Positions 41,883 to 51,637 of a DNA stretch of 64,000 nucleotides are shown here, in pieces. Every line of letters begins with the position of its first letter. The stretch's first letter is position 1. Source of the DNA: an uncultured Paracoccaceae bacterium (lineage in GTDB: Bacteria; Pseudomonadota; Alphaproteobacteria; Rhodobacterales; Rhodobacteraceae); contig CANLNT010000001.1 of assembly GCA_947492825.1 (NCBI GenBank), positions 930,001 through 994,000 on the forward strand. The letters are read 5' to 3'. The position numbers were made by a program, and so were the translations under genes. The notes under the pieces are model-generated. The model worked only from the letters and a program-made list of their open reading frames with translations. It had not been told where the DNA came from and made no database searches.

Positions 41883-41908
41883 GGCCCCACGCCTCGCGGC
41901 GGGGGGCC
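41883..41908 (-). terminator. Terminator-like hairpin after the secreted nuclease gene
   Basis: GC-rich stem GGCCCC/GGGGCC with inner CGCC/GGCG pairs, 17 bp past the stop of the ExeM-like gene on the minus strand, followed by CCTTATT rather than a clean T-run. Confidence 0.5.
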
Positions 41909-41924
41909 AAAAAGATCATGCAGG

Positions 41925-44900
41925 TCAGGCAACCGCCAAGGGATCTGGCGTAAACAATGTCAGTCCGACCAAAAGCGGATCGTGGTCAGATGCTGCAAAC
42001 ACATCGTCACCATTGTAGAACGACGGATCATTGAACTGGCTGTTGTAGTTCAAAAGATCAGGTTCCTGTGCATTGATGTGCCATTCGGCGACGCCGGTAA
42101 TCTGATCGGTAAGTGAGTCAGACGACAAGGCATGATCCAGCGCGCCTTGCTGCCCATCAAAGATAAAGCTGAAGGCATCTTCGGCGCCCACGAAGTCTTC
42201 CAGCAGGTTGTTGTAACCTGCGGCTTCGATCGCTTGAACCGGGTCCTCCTGCAGATAGGCATTCAGGTCACCGATGATCAGAACGTCAGGGTCCGTTGTG
42301 CCAGTCGGCCCGGTTTCAAGCCATGCTGTCAGTTGCTCTGCCGCTGCCGTGCGCACCGCATTGAAGTTGCCCTGACCATCGCCCTGATCGGCGTCATCGC
42401 CGCTGCCGCTCCCACCTTTGGACTTGAAGTGATTGACGGCGACGGTGACCTCTTCTCCGTTTTCGTCGACGAAGGTAGCGGCCACAGCCGGGCGGTTGCG
42501 TTGTTGGCCGCCATCGTCAAATACCAAGAAATCAGAACCCGTCACGTCAACACTGTCGAGCTTGTAGATGAACCCTGTCGTGATCGCGTCAGTGCCGAGC
42601 ATCCCGCCAACACCGCCGGTAGGATCCACGTAGCCATAGACCTCGCTTCCCAATTCGCTATTCAGCGCCGCGACCAGGGTGGCAATGGCGCTGTCATCGT
42701 CAAAGCCGTTGTTTTCGATTTCTTGCAGGCCAACGATATCGCCGTCCAATGCAATCAATGCGTTCACCAGCTTTTCGGTCTGGCGGGCAAGATCTTCGGG
42801 TGTGGCTGCGCCGCGTGGATCATAGCCGTAGAGGGCTACTTTCTCTGCGGTCGAAAGGGCCGGGTCATCCAGCGAGGTGAAGTAGTTCAGCGCGTTGAAG
42901 CTGACCACTTTCAAGTCACCACCGACATCGGGCGGTGTTTCTTCGCGCGCACCTTCGTTGGTGATGGGGTCAATTGACAGCGTCTCTGTCGGGATGATCT
43001 TGTATTCCCCAAAGTTGAAGGACAGCACACCGTTGACCGGTGCATCCAGTTCGGCCCCAAGCCGCAGGGTGGGGCCGTCAGCTGTAAAGACATCACCCGC
43101 GCTCAGAATCCCATCACCATTGTCGCCTGCCGACGTGTTCGCGATATAGGTAAATGAATCAGGGTTTTGTCCGCCTGCGCCATCGTCAATGGTTATCCGG
43201 TTCGCCGCATTTTGTTCCTGCAATGCGGTGATTTCGGTCAATTGGGTCTGGGCATCATAAATCTGGGTTGGCTGGATCTGTGCGCCTTCGCTTATGACAA
43301 TTTCGCCAAAGCGATCAAAGTTGAACGTTTCTATGATTGTCAACGGCGCGCCGTCCGAAGCAAGGCTGACTTGCATACCCTCAAAACTTTCAAGGCTGCT
43401 GATGCTGTCCGGCAGGGTCAATGTCGCGGCGGTCGGCAAAGTGGCGGTGCCGATGTTGGACACGGTGGCATTGGTCAATTGCGTGAAGTCAAAGAATTCA
43501 TCAACCGTGCCCGTGACATAGACAACATCGGTCACGGTTACACCCGGTGTGTCGCCGGTGAAGACAAAGATCCCTTCGGACGTCGCAGCGTCAGCATCGG
43601 CGTCTGCGTCTTCCTCTTGCAAATAGAACCCATTGGACATCACGGCGGTCACAACCGCCTCGACGTTCACAACTTGCCCGTCAAGTGCGGAGGCATCGCC
43701 GCTGCCCTGCACGGTCGAGATCAACGTTGTGCCGGTTGGCGGCGGCGGTGGGGGCGGTGGGCCGTCATCGTTTGCCGCATCACGCGTGCTGGCGGCAGGC
43801 CCTTGCCAGTTGCCATCGCTATCCTTTTGCAGGCTGTCGCCGATTGCGGTGCTGCTGGTCTCAGATACACCGATGTCGAGCGCTGTCATACCAGCCGCAG
43901 GGCCGTCAGTTGCGGTCAGGTCGCCTTCGTAGGCAATGAATTCCGCAACGGTCCCATCTGGCGCGACAAGTGCGATGCCATCAGGCGCACCGTTTTGAAT
44001 GCCCGGAACATCAACAGAGGCATAGCCGTCGGCGTTCAACGTGCCGGTCAGGGCCACGGTATTGTAGACCGCCCCGCCATTCCCGTTGTAAAGTGCGATG
44101 GTCCAGCCAGTCAGATCACCACCCGGAGTGCCAGACACCTCGACGAATTCGCCAACGTCGCCGCCAGCGTTGTCATAGTGGAATTCTGACAGGATGACGT
44201 CATCGGCCGGGGGTGTTACCGGCTCGGTATTGGCGTCACCCTTGGTGCTGGCTTTTGGGCCGTCCCATGTGCCGTCTTCGAGACGCTGCAAGCTGTCACC
44301 GATGGCGGTGCTGCCGGATTCAGAAACGCCAATGTCGGTTGAGGTCATGCCATCGGCAGGGCCACCAACGGCATCAAACGTGCCTTCGTAGGACAGAAAT
44401 TCGACAACCTCGCCTTGGTCATTCACCAGTGCGATCCCGTCCGGGCCACCGTTCTGAATCCCATTGGTGGGCAGGTCGGTGACGTCAAAACCGATGCCGT
44501 TCGCGGTGTCCGCCAAGACACCATCCAGCGCGATGGTGTTATAAGGCGTGCCGTTGGAGCCATTGTAGAGCACCAGCGACCAACCGCTTAGGTCTGTGCC
44601 CGCGTCACCGGCGACTTCGATAAATTCACCGACATCGCCACCGGCGTTGTCATAGTGAAATTCGTTGATGAAGACGTTGGGCGGCACATCACCCAACGTC
44701 TGGCCGTCATTGGTGGCACCAGATGTGTTGGTATCCGTGACCGTCCAGGTGAATTCATCCTCGATCCCGCTGCGCTGGATCGACCCACCAATCGGTTGGC
44801 CGCTGGTTTCAGCCACGCCCACATCCTGAGAGGTCAGGCCAGTGGCTGGCCCGTCAGCGGCCGTCATGGCCCCTTCGTAGGAGATGAATTCGACCACTGC

Positions 44901-46169
44901 ACCTGTATCATCAACCAGTGCGATGCCATCGGGCGCGCCGTTTTGCAGGCCGTTGCTGGGTAGGTTGGTGACATTGAACCCAAAACCGCCAGCGGTGTCG
45001 TCTAGTGCATCAGCAAGCGCAATGGTGTTATAGGCCGTGCCGTTTGACCCGTTATAAAGCACAAGGCTCCACCCATTGAGGTTGACGCCTGCGGTTCCTG
45101 CCACTTCGATAAATTCACCGACATCGCCCCCGGCGTTGTCATAATGGAATTCGTTGATCCAGACCTTTGGGGCAGGGCCCTCGTCCACGTCAGTGACGGT
45201 GACGGCGATATCGGCGCTGTCGGACAATGTGCCATCGGACGCGGTCACTGTGACATCATAGACGTTGTTACCATCCGCGTCTGCCGGGGCTTCAAAATCC
45301 GTGGCGTCCTTGAAGGTCAGCACACCGTTTGCGTCGATATCAAATAGCACCGCATCATTCCCTGACAGGGAGTAGGTGATCGTATCTCCATCGACATCAA
45401 AGGCACTGGCTGCTGCCACAGCGGTCGTATTTTCTGCGACTTCGGCAGTGTCGGCCAGCGTTAGTTCGGGCGCGTCATTCTCTCCAGTGATTGTGATAGT
45501 AACAGTTGCGGTGTCAGTGGCGCCGTTGCCGTCACTCACAGTGTAGGTCAGCGTGGTCTGCGCCGTCTCACCTTCTTTGAGCGCGTCAAATGCCCCGTCG
45601 GTCGTATAGCTGATCGTGCCGTCATCGTTCAGCGTTGCCGATCCGGTCAGCCCGGTCGTATCAATGTCGATGATGGTCAGCGCGTCCCCGTCAAAGTCAA
45701 AGTCATTGCCGGTCAGGCCGGAAATCGTGGCGCCAGTGGCGTCTGCATCTGCTGCGTCATCGCGGGCGAGAACGGCGTTGTTCCGGCCATCCAGAAAGGC
45801 CGTGTAATCATCACTTGTAAAATAGAGTGCCTCGACACTGTTCAGGCGGTCCGTGTCACCACCTGCGTCTGTGACCTTTGCCTTGATCGGCCCGCGTCCG
45901 TTGGCGCGGACACTGTGAACGGTGTAGTCGTCCACGCCACCTTCGAAGACGGCGGTGTCAAAACCGAAGCCACCAAAAAGCTTGTCAGCCCCGGCACCCC
46001 CGATCAGTGTGTCATCGCCAAAGCCGCCAAACAAAAGGTCGCGACCCGCGCCACCGTCGAGTGTGTCGTTGCCCCATAGCCCGAACAACAAATCCTTACG
46101 GGCATCGCCCACAAGCGTATCAGGCCCAAATCCACCAAACTGAATACCAATTTTGAAGCGTCCAAACAT
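41925..46169 (-). CDS. Giant RTX/lamin-tail ExeM-NucH-type extracellular nuclease
   Basis: About 1414 aa. Order of domains: glycine-rich calcium-binding repeats (GGAGRDLLFGG, GGAGADKLFGG; residues ~15-75), VCBS and cadherin-like modules (~120-330), three lamin-tail domains each opening with NEFHYDNAGGDVGEF or a close variant (~345-800), a proline run, an OB-like ExeM region (~830-1010), and a C-terminal endonuclease/exonuclease/phosphatase domain (KVVSFNALNYF, VGLQEIENN, VNHFKSK, IIGDLNAY, SDHDPLLVG). It has no Sec signal peptide; RTX repeats suggest type I secretion. Probably degrades extracellular DNA for phosphate or biofilm turnover. Start at 46169 is set by GGGGGA seven bases upstream. 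Confidence 0.9.
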   Translation of the reverse strand: MFGRFKIGIQFGGFGPDTLVGDARKDLLFGLWGNDTLDGGAGRDLLFGGFGDDTLIGGAGADKLFGGFGFDTAVFEGGVDDYTVHSVRANGRGPIKAKVTDAGGDTDRLNSVEALYFTSDDYTAFLDGRNNAVLARDDAADADATGATISGLTGNDFDFDGDALTIIDIDTTGLTGSATLNDDGTISYTTDGAFDALKEGETAQTTLTYTVSDGNGATDTATVTITITGENDAPELTLADTAEVAENTTAVAAASAFDVDGDTITYSLSGNDAVLFDIDANGVLTFKDATDFEAPADADGNNVYDVTVTASDGTLSDSADIAVTVTDVDEGPAPKVWINEFHYDNAGGDVGEFIEVAGTAGVNLNGWSLVLYNGSNGTAYNTIALADALDDTAGGFGFNVTNLPSNGLQNGAPDGIALVDDTGAVVEFISYEGAMTAADGPATGLTSQDVGVAETSGQPIGGSIQRSGIEDEFTWTVTDTNTSGATNDGQTLGDVPPNVFINEFHYDNAGGDVGEFIEVAGDAGTDLSGWSLVLYNGSNGTPYNTIALDGVLADTANGIGFDVTDLPTNGIQNGGPDGIALVNDQGEVVEFLSYEGTFDAVGGPADGMTSTDIGVSESGSTAIGDSLQRLEDGTWDGPKASTKGDANTEPVTPPADDVILSEFHYDNAGGDVGEFVEVSGTPGGDLTGWTIALYNGNGGAVYNTVALTGTLNADGYASVDVPGIQNGAPDGIALVAPDGTVAEFIAYEGDLTATDGPAAGMTALDIGVSETSSTAIGDSLQKDSDGNWQGPAASTRDAANDDGPPPPPPPPTGTTLISTVQGSGDASALDGQVVNVEAVVTAVMSNGFYLQEEDADADADAATSEGIFVFTGDTPGVTVTDVVYVTGTVDEFFDFTQLTNATVSNIGTATLPTAATLTLPDSISSLESFEGMQVSLASDGAPLTIIETFNFDRFGEIVISEGAQIQPTQIYDAQTQLTEITALQEQNAANRITIDDGAGGQNPDSFTYIANTSAGDNGDGILSAGDVFTADGPTLRLGAELDAPVNGVLSFNFGEYKIIPTETLSIDPITNEGAREETPPDVGGDLKVVSFNALNYFTSLDDPALSTAEKVALYGYDPRGAATPEDLARQTEKLVNALIALDGDIVGLQEIENNGFDDDSAIATLVAALNSELGSEVYGYVDPTGGVGGMLGTDAITTGFIYKLDSVDVTGSDFLVFDDGGQQRNRPAVAATFVDENGEEVTVAVNHFKSKGGSGSGDDADQGDGQGNFNAVRTAAAEQLTAWLETGPTGTTDPDVLIIGDLNAYLQEDPVQAIEAAGYNNLLEDFVGAEDAFSFIFDGQQGALDHALSSDSLTDQITGVAEWHINAQEPDLLNYNSQFNDPSFYNGDDVFAASDHDPLLVGLTLFTPDPLAVA
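44150..45165. repeat. Three diverged DNA repeats encoding lamin-tail domains
   Basis: Segments beginning near 45116, 44629 and 44153 repeat almost the same bases (a shared CGACATCGCC...CCGGCGTTGTCATAGTG core), encoding the opening of each lamin-tail domain. Spacing is ~480 bp, indicating tandem internal duplication. Confidence 0.8.
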
Positions 46170-46288
46170 CCGATAGTCCCCCATAAATAATGTCACTGAT
46201 GGTGGCGATTTGACGTCATTTTGCAAAGGTTAGATGACAACCACAGCGTGTTCCGTGGCGGAACCTTGCCGATCTGCCTGACTTTTGT

Positions 46289-49200
46289 TCAGTGAAAGTC
46301 CCGGCTTTTGGGAATGATGCGCACGTCGCGTGGATGGCGGCTGCTGGGGGCGGGCAGGGGCTTACGCACCTCATCAGCATGCGCCAGTGGCGGTGCAAGA
46401 TCATCCGGTGCTAACCTTTGCAGCGCTTCGGATTTGTCGGTCAGCGACTGGGCGATCACATGGATGATCTCCACGTCGCGCTGTACGTAGCCTTCGATCT
46501 GCAACAACCGGGATTGCATCACGGTCTTGCGGAACTGTTCCATCACCTTGGGCCAGACCACGATGTTGGCAACGCCAACCTCATCCTCGATCGTGATAAA
46601 GCAGACCCCCTTGGCGGTGCCGGGTTTTTGCCGGATCAGCACCAGACCGGCCATCTTGACTTTTTGCCAGGGGCGGCTGTCTTTCAACTGGGCTGTGTCT
46701 ATAAATCGTTGTTTACGCATGGATTTTCGCATGAATGCCATCGGGTGCGCTTTCAGTGACAGGCGCATCGTCTGGTAATCCGACACCACTTGTTCGCAGA
46801 CCGGCATCACCGGCAAAGGCACTGTGCGCTCGACACCTTCGTCCGTGCCACCTTGAAACAATGGCAGATCAGGGGCATCGCGCAGGCCCTTAGCCTCCCA
46901 CAGGGCCTGCCTGCGATCAACAAACATGGACCGCATGGCATCCGCTTCTGCCAGCCTGCGGATATGAGCCGCCCCGATGCCAGTACGTGCCTTGAGGTCT
47001 GCAATATCCTGATATGGCGCGTCACGCGCGTCCATGATCCGGGCCGCGATATCCTCGCGCAGGCCAGTGATCTGGCGCATCCCCAGCCGCACCGCAAAAC
47101 CGCCCTGACCCAAAGGTTCCAGCGTGCTGTCCCAGTCCGAGTAATTCACATCCGCAGGCAGTACCGTTTCCCCATGTTCCTGCGCATCGCGCACCAGTTG
47201 TGCGGGGGCATAAAACCCCATCGGCTGCGAATTCAGCAGGGCGGCACAAAAGGCACCGGGGAAATGGCACTTCAGCCAACTTGAGACATAGACAAGCTGG
47301 GCAAAGCTGGCGGCATGACTTTCAGGAAAGCCATATTCGCCAAAGCCCTTGATCTGGTCAAAGCACCGGGTGGCAAAATCAGGATCATAACCGCGTTCGA
47401 CCATACGCCCGACCATCTTTTCCTCAAGCAGCTCGATATTGCCCTTGCTGCGGAATGTCGCCATCGCCTTGCGCAGCTGGTTCGCCTCTTTGGACGAAAA
47501 CTTGGCCGCATCAATCGCGATCTTCATCGCCTGTTCCTGAAAGATCGGCACGCCCAATGTGCGGCCCAGAATGTTCTTGAGCTCGGAAGGGTCATGCGGT
47601 GCTGCAGGGGCAGGGTATTCCACTGGTTCCTGCCCAGAGCGGCGGCGCAGATAGGGATGCACCATGTCGCCCTGAATGGGCCCGGGCCGCACAATTGCCA
47701 CCTCGATCACCAGATCATAAAAGGTGCGCGGCCGCAGCCGTGGCAGCATGTTGATCTGTGCGCGGCTTTCGACCTGAAAAACACCGATACTGTCCCCCTT
47801 GCACAGCATGTCATAGACACGCGTGTCCTCTTTGGGCACGGTCGCGAGCGTCCAAGTCTCGCCGTGGTGGGCTGCGATCAGGTCAAAGCACTTGCGGATG
47901 CAGGTCAGCATCCCCAAGGCCAGAATGTCGACCTTGAAGATGCCAAGCGCTTCGATGTCGTCCTTGTCCCATTCGATGAATGTCCGGTCCGGCATCGCGC
48001 CATTACCGATGGGCACGGTATGGGTCAGCGCGTCTTCGGTGAGGATGAACCCGCCCACGTGCTGGCCCAGATGGCGCGGCATGCCGATCATCTGTTGCGC
48101 CACGATCAAGGTGCGCCGCATCAGCGGGTCGGTTAAGTCAACACCCGCCTCATCGGCATGGCCTTCAGCGATAGCCTTGCCCCAACTGCCCCAGACCGTC
48201 TTGGCCAGCGCACCGGTCACATCCTCGGACAATCCCATGACCTTGCCCACCTCGCGGATGGCCGAGCGTGGACGGTAATGGATCACCGTCGCACACAGTC
48301 CTGCGCGGTGGCGGCCATAGGTATCATAGATGTGCTGGATCACCTCTTCGCGCCGCTCATGTTCAAAATCCACGTCGATATCGGGCGGTTCAACCCGATC
48401 TTCGCTGATGAAGCGTTCAAACAGCAAATCATGCTGCGCGGGGTCCACGGCGGTGATGCCAAGGCAATAGCATACGGCAGAATTCGCCGCCGACCCGCGC
48501 CCCTGACACAGGATGTCTTTGGAACGTGCGAATTTCACGATGCTTTCAATCGTCAGAATGTAATTGGCGATCTCCTTGTCTGCGATCATCGCCAATTCCT
48601 TGTCGAGGGCCGCTTGCACCGGTAACGGCACACCGCCGGGGTAACGTGTGGCGGCCCCCGCGGCGGTATTGATACGCAGTTGGGCGATCGCGCTGCGCCC
48701 CTTTGGTAAAATCTCATGTGGGTATGCGTATTTCAGCTCTGACAGGCTGAACTGGCAGCGTTTGGCGATGGCAAGGCTGGCCTGAATGGCATGGGGCCAT
48801 TGGGCAAACAGGCGCTGCATCTCAGAGGCGGATTTCAGATGCCGTTCGGCATTGGGTTCCAGCAGGTGCCCGGCTTTTTGGATCGTGGTCTTTTCGCGGA
48901 TGCAGGTCATCACATCCTGCAAGGCCCGCCGCGCGGGCGCGTGATAAAGCACATCGTTTGTGGCCAGTAGCCCCAGCCTGTGCTGGCCGGCGAGCCGGTC
49001 CAGCTGATTGATCCGCGCCACGTCGTCAGAGCGAAAGCGATAGCTGGCCGCGATGTGGGTCAGGCCGGGCAATCGGCGGGCCAGTTGCGGCAGACGGCGG
49101 GCAAAGTCGCGCAGATCATCCGGGGGCAGGGCAATCAGAATAACCTCGGGTCCCAGCGGGTCCAGATCATCCAGTGCAATCTCGCAGATACCCTTGTCCT

Positions 49201-49585
49201 GCCACGCCCCGTCAGGGCGGCGGTTCTTGCCCTTGGACAGCAGCGCACAAAGCCGCCCATAGGCCGCGCGATCTGTAGGATAGGCCAAGAATGCCTCTCC
49301 GGTTGTCAGGATGATCCGCGCGCCGATGATCGGGTGCAGACCGGTCTTTTGGGCCTCTGTATGAATACGCACCACCCCAGCCATCGAGTTCCAGTCGGCC
49401 ACACCGATCTGATCATAGCCCAGTGACCAGGCGGTGGTGACCAGATCGACAGCATCCGAGGCGCCGCGCAGAAACGAAAAGCAGGTGGCAAGCCCCAGTT
49501 CCACAAACGGCGCAGGCGGATTTGGCGGGAACGCTCCGTCCTCGGGGATCGTCCGGCGGGGATGGGCATGATCGTTTTCAGGCAT
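46289..49585 (-). CDS. dnaE2: Error-prone DNA polymerase III alpha subunit (DnaE2)
   Basis: 1098-aa C-family polymerase, the catalytic member of the ImuA-ImuB-DnaE2 mutasome that copies past damage. The PHP domain opens with FVELGLATCFSFLRGASDAVDLV. Polymerase landmarks include GRGSAANSAVCYCLGIT, EPPDIDVDFEHERREEV and GIFQ-type VFQVESRAQINMLPRL; a C-terminal OB fold lies near residue 1000 (VCFITIEDEVGVANIVVW). Length is as expected. The ATG at 49585 (MPENDHAHP) is preferred to 49612. It is separated from imuB by 153 bp with a dispersed repeat and a terminator-like hairpin. Confidence 0.96.
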   Translation of the reverse strand: MPENDHAHPRRTIPEDGAFPPNPPAPFVELGLATCFSFLRGASDAVDLVTTAWSLGYDQIGVADWNSMAGVVRIHTEAQKTGLHPIIGARIILTTGEAFLAYPTDRAAYGRLCALLSKGKNRRPDGAWQDKGICEIALDDLDPLGPEVILIALPPDDLRDFARRLPQLARRLPGLTHIAASYRFRSDDVARINQLDRLAGQHRLGLLATNDVLYHAPARRALQDVMTCIREKTTIQKAGHLLEPNAERHLKSASEMQRLFAQWPHAIQASLAIAKRCQFSLSELKYAYPHEILPKGRSAIAQLRINTAAGAATRYPGGVPLPVQAALDKELAMIADKEIANYILTIESIVKFARSKDILCQGRGSAANSAVCYCLGITAVDPAQHDLLFERFISEDRVEPPDIDVDFEHERREEVIQHIYDTYGRHRAGLCATVIHYRPRSAIREVGKVMGLSEDVTGALAKTVWGSWGKAIAEGHADEAGVDLTDPLMRRTLIVAQQMIGMPRHLGQHVGGFILTEDALTHTVPIGNGAMPDRTFIEWDKDDIEALGIFKVDILALGMLTCIRKCFDLIAAHHGETWTLATVPKEDTRVYDMLCKGDSIGVFQVESRAQINMLPRLRPRTFYDLVIEVAIVRPGPIQGDMVHPYLRRRSGQEPVEYPAPAAPHDPSELKNILGRTLGVPIFQEQAMKIAIDAAKFSSKEANQLRKAMATFRSKGNIELLEEKMVGRMVERGYDPDFATRCFDQIKGFGEYGFPESHAASFAQLVYVSSWLKCHFPGAFCAALLNSQPMGFYAPAQLVRDAQEHGETVLPADVNYSDWDSTLEPLGQGGFAVRLGMRQITGLREDIAARIMDARDAPYQDIADLKARTGIGAAHIRRLAEADAMRSMFVDRRQALWEAKGLRDAPDLPLFQGGTDEGVERTVPLPVMPVCEQVVSDYQTMRLSLKAHPMAFMRKSMRKQRFIDTAQLKDSRPWQKVKMAGLVLIRQKPGTAKGVCFITIEDEVGVANIVVWPKVMEQFRKTVMQSRLLQIEGYVQRDVEIIHVIAQSLTDKSEALQRLAPDDLAPPLAHADEVRKPLPAPSSRHPRDVRIIPKSRDFH

Positions 49586-49626
49586 TGCCGCCCCCAGAGG
49601 CGGTGATGCCAAAATCGTGGGTGGGT

Positions 49627-49650
49627 CTTCTTCTGGCTAAAAATATCCCG
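49627..49650 (+). repeat. Dispersed intergenic repeat, copy 1
   Basis: CTTCTTCTGGCTAAAAATAT followed by CCCG and a GC-rich hairpin, in the imuB-dnaE2 gap. Related copies are at 51601-51629 and 62644-62668 on the opposite strand. Confidence 0.7.
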
Positions 49651-49692
49651 GGGGGGCAGGCCTTTGGCCTGCGGGGGCAGCGCCCCCAAACC

Positions 49693-49721
49693 CAATAAAA
49701 AGGCGTGCGCCGCAGGCGCGC
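49693..49721 (-). terminator. Terminator-like hairpin after imuB
   Basis: On the minus strand GCGCGCC-TGC-GGCGCACGC (one mismatch) is followed by CTTTTTATT. It lies 18 bp past the imuB stop and before dnaE2, so only part of the imuA-imuB transcript may continue into dnaE2, unless dnaE2 has its own promoter. Confidence 0.6.
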
Positions 49722-49738
49722 ATTTGGGTCACAGCGGG

Positions 49739-51562
49739 TCACGCGAATACCCCGTGGATAAACCAGCGCGGCGTCTCTCCCCGGCCATCATCCAGAACAC
49801 CATCACGGTAAAGCCAGATGCGGCGGCCGCGATCATCCTCAATCCGGTAATAGTCGCGCAGTCGGGTGCCGGGCATATCGCGCCACCATTCGGGCGCGAT
49901 CCGTTCCGGTCCGGCGAAACGGACCGCGCGGTGGGTCTGTTTGCGCCAGACGAATTGTGCCGGTGGCCCTTCAGGCACGGCATAAAGTACACGCACCTCT
50001 TCGGGGTGATCGAACAGGCGCAAGGGGCGATCAGGCAGCGGCTGTGGCGGGCGTGGCGGGCCGGCCAGGGCCGGGCGCCAGTCTTCGGCCCGTTCGGGCA
50101 CGTGGCTTGCCACCGGACTGGGGCAGCGCACAGTACCCGGGCCCAGCCGGGCGGACAGACGGTCCACCAGGCGGGCCAGTTCTGCCCCGTTGTCGGCCTG
50201 GCCATCCAGCCGGGTTTGCTGCGCGCTCAATGCCTCGATCTGGGCCGCACCCAGTGTGATCAGATCAAAACCAAAGCCGGGATCGATCCGGTCCAGCTTG
50301 TCATCAAACAGCCTTTGGATGTGGTCGGCATCACGTGTGGCATGGGCGGTGGTAACGGTGATGTCGCGCACCTCACCATCGGTGCGAAAGACCGTGACCG
50401 TGACCCGCCGCGCGCCAAAACCTGCCGCATCAAGCCCGTCACAAAGCTCGGCGCAAAGCGCGGGCAGATGTGGGGTGGGATCCTGCACCGGTTCCGCCAG
50501 CCGCGCCTGCACGGCGAACCGGGGGGGATCTTCGGGCGCGTTCACCGGCTCGGCCAGTCGCCCCATCATCTGGTCCAGCCGTAACAACGGGTTTTGCGGT
50601 AACGCAGCCCGGTTGAAACGGCGCGCGAGGCTCAGCCGGGGGACAGCGGCCAGATCGCCCACGCTTTTCAGGCCCAGTCGCTTCAGCAGTAATTGTGTAT
50701 CAGCATCCAGCCGCAGGGCGCGGGCGGGCAATTGTGCGATGTCTTGCGCCAACCGGTCTGCTGTTACAACCTGCCTGACCCGGCCCAGCCGTGCCAGTGC
50801 CCAGGCCGCGCCATGGGTGGGCGCGCAGGCAAGGTTGGCGGAAAAACCGATCAGGCTGAGTTTTTCTTCGATCTCGCGCAGCATCGCGGCCTCGCCCCCC
50901 CAGAGGTGATCCGACCCGGTGGTGTCCAGCACCAGACCATCGGCGCCATCGGTGGCGGTCCAGGGGCACCAGCGCCGCGCCCAGAGCGCCAGCCGCGCGA
51001 GAGCGGCCGCATCGCCGCCGGTATCGGCATAGGCCACCTGTGCCTCGGGGCAGAGCGCGCGCATGTCCACGACCCGCGCGCCGACATGGATGCCTGCCAG
51101 GCAGGCGGCACGGGTGCAGGCATGCACGATTGGGCCATGCGGCCCTTCGGTTGCAAGGATCACGGGCAGATCATCGGGCGGTGCCTCATTTCGGGCCGCG
51201 GCCCACCGCAGCCAGCGTTCCATTGCAAAATCAGGCAAGTGGATGCTGGTGATACGGCGTGTGAGCGGGTCACGGTCGGTGTCCAGTCCGGTCGGGGCGA
51301 CTGCGTCTGCGACGACACCCGCCCGCCCGGCCCCCTGATCTGTCGCACGGGGGCCTGCGCGCCAGCACGGTGCACCGACAGTGCCAAAGCTGTCGGTCTG
51401 TGGTGGCGCAGGATCGGGTGCTGGGGCGCGCGGTTGCCAGGTCTCGGCCTGGCGCAGCGCCTTGAGCGCGCGCGCCAGATCGTCAGGCGGGGCCTGCACG
51501 GGGTCCTTGGCAGCAGGGGGGGTGGGAAACGCAAGGACGGGCAGCTGGTCCATGCGTTTCAT
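49739..51562 (-). CDS. imuB: ImuB, Y-family polymerase-like mutasome protein
   Basis: 607-aa protein with the Y-polymerase fold but without the full catalytic acid set, as known for ImuB, which serves as a clamp-binding bridge to DnaE2. Landmarks: GADGLVLDTTGSDHLWGGE in the palm and LARLGRVRQVVTADRLAQDIAQLP in the finger/thumb region. The C-terminus has the conserved WRKQTHRAVRFAGPERIAPEWW and IWLYRDGVL. N-terminal ~100 residues are a variable proline-rich extension. Follows imuA by 75 bp. Confidence 0.93.
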   Translation of the reverse strand: MKRMDQLPVLAFPTPPAAKDPVQAPPDDLARALKALRQAETWQPRAPAPDPAPPQTDSFGTVGAPCWRAGPRATDQGAGRAGVVADAVAPTGLDTDRDPLTRRITSIHLPDFAMERWLRWAAARNEAPPDDLPVILATEGPHGPIVHACTRAACLAGIHVGARVVDMRALCPEAQVAYADTGGDAAALARLALWARRWCPWTATDGADGLVLDTTGSDHLWGGEAAMLREIEEKLSLIGFSANLACAPTHGAAWALARLGRVRQVVTADRLAQDIAQLPARALRLDADTQLLLKRLGLKSVGDLAAVPRLSLARRFNRAALPQNPLLRLDQMMGRLAEPVNAPEDPPRFAVQARLAEPVQDPTPHLPALCAELCDGLDAAGFGARRVTVTVFRTDGEVRDITVTTAHATRDADHIQRLFDDKLDRIDPGFGFDLITLGAAQIEALSAQQTRLDGQADNGAELARLVDRLSARLGPGTVRCPSPVASHVPERAEDWRPALAGPPRPPQPLPDRPLRLFDHPEEVRVLYAVPEGPPAQFVWRKQTHRAVRFAGPERIAPEWWRDMPGTRLRDYYRIEDDRGRRIWLYRDGVLDDGRGETPRWFIHGVFA

Positions 51563-51600
51563 CGCGGCAGGCGTCCGGGGGGTGGCTGCGGCGGGAGCCT

Positions 51601-51629
51601 CCGGCGGGGATACTTTTGGCCAGAAGAAG
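51601..51629 (-). repeat. Dispersed intergenic repeat, copy 2
   Basis: Minus-strand CTTCTTCTGGCCAAAAGTAT followed by CCCCGCCGG, occupying most of the imuA-imuB gap. GGAGCCTCCGGCGGGG at 51594-51609 is also found at 38949-38964 inside the island's rep gene. Confidence 0.7.
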
Positions 51630-51637
51630 ACATCAGG

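Noticed and set aside
43735-43760. G-rich tract as a possible G-quadruplex or promoter element
   Set aside because: It encodes the proline-run linker (eight Pro) of the secreted nuclease on the minus strand; coding sequence explains it.
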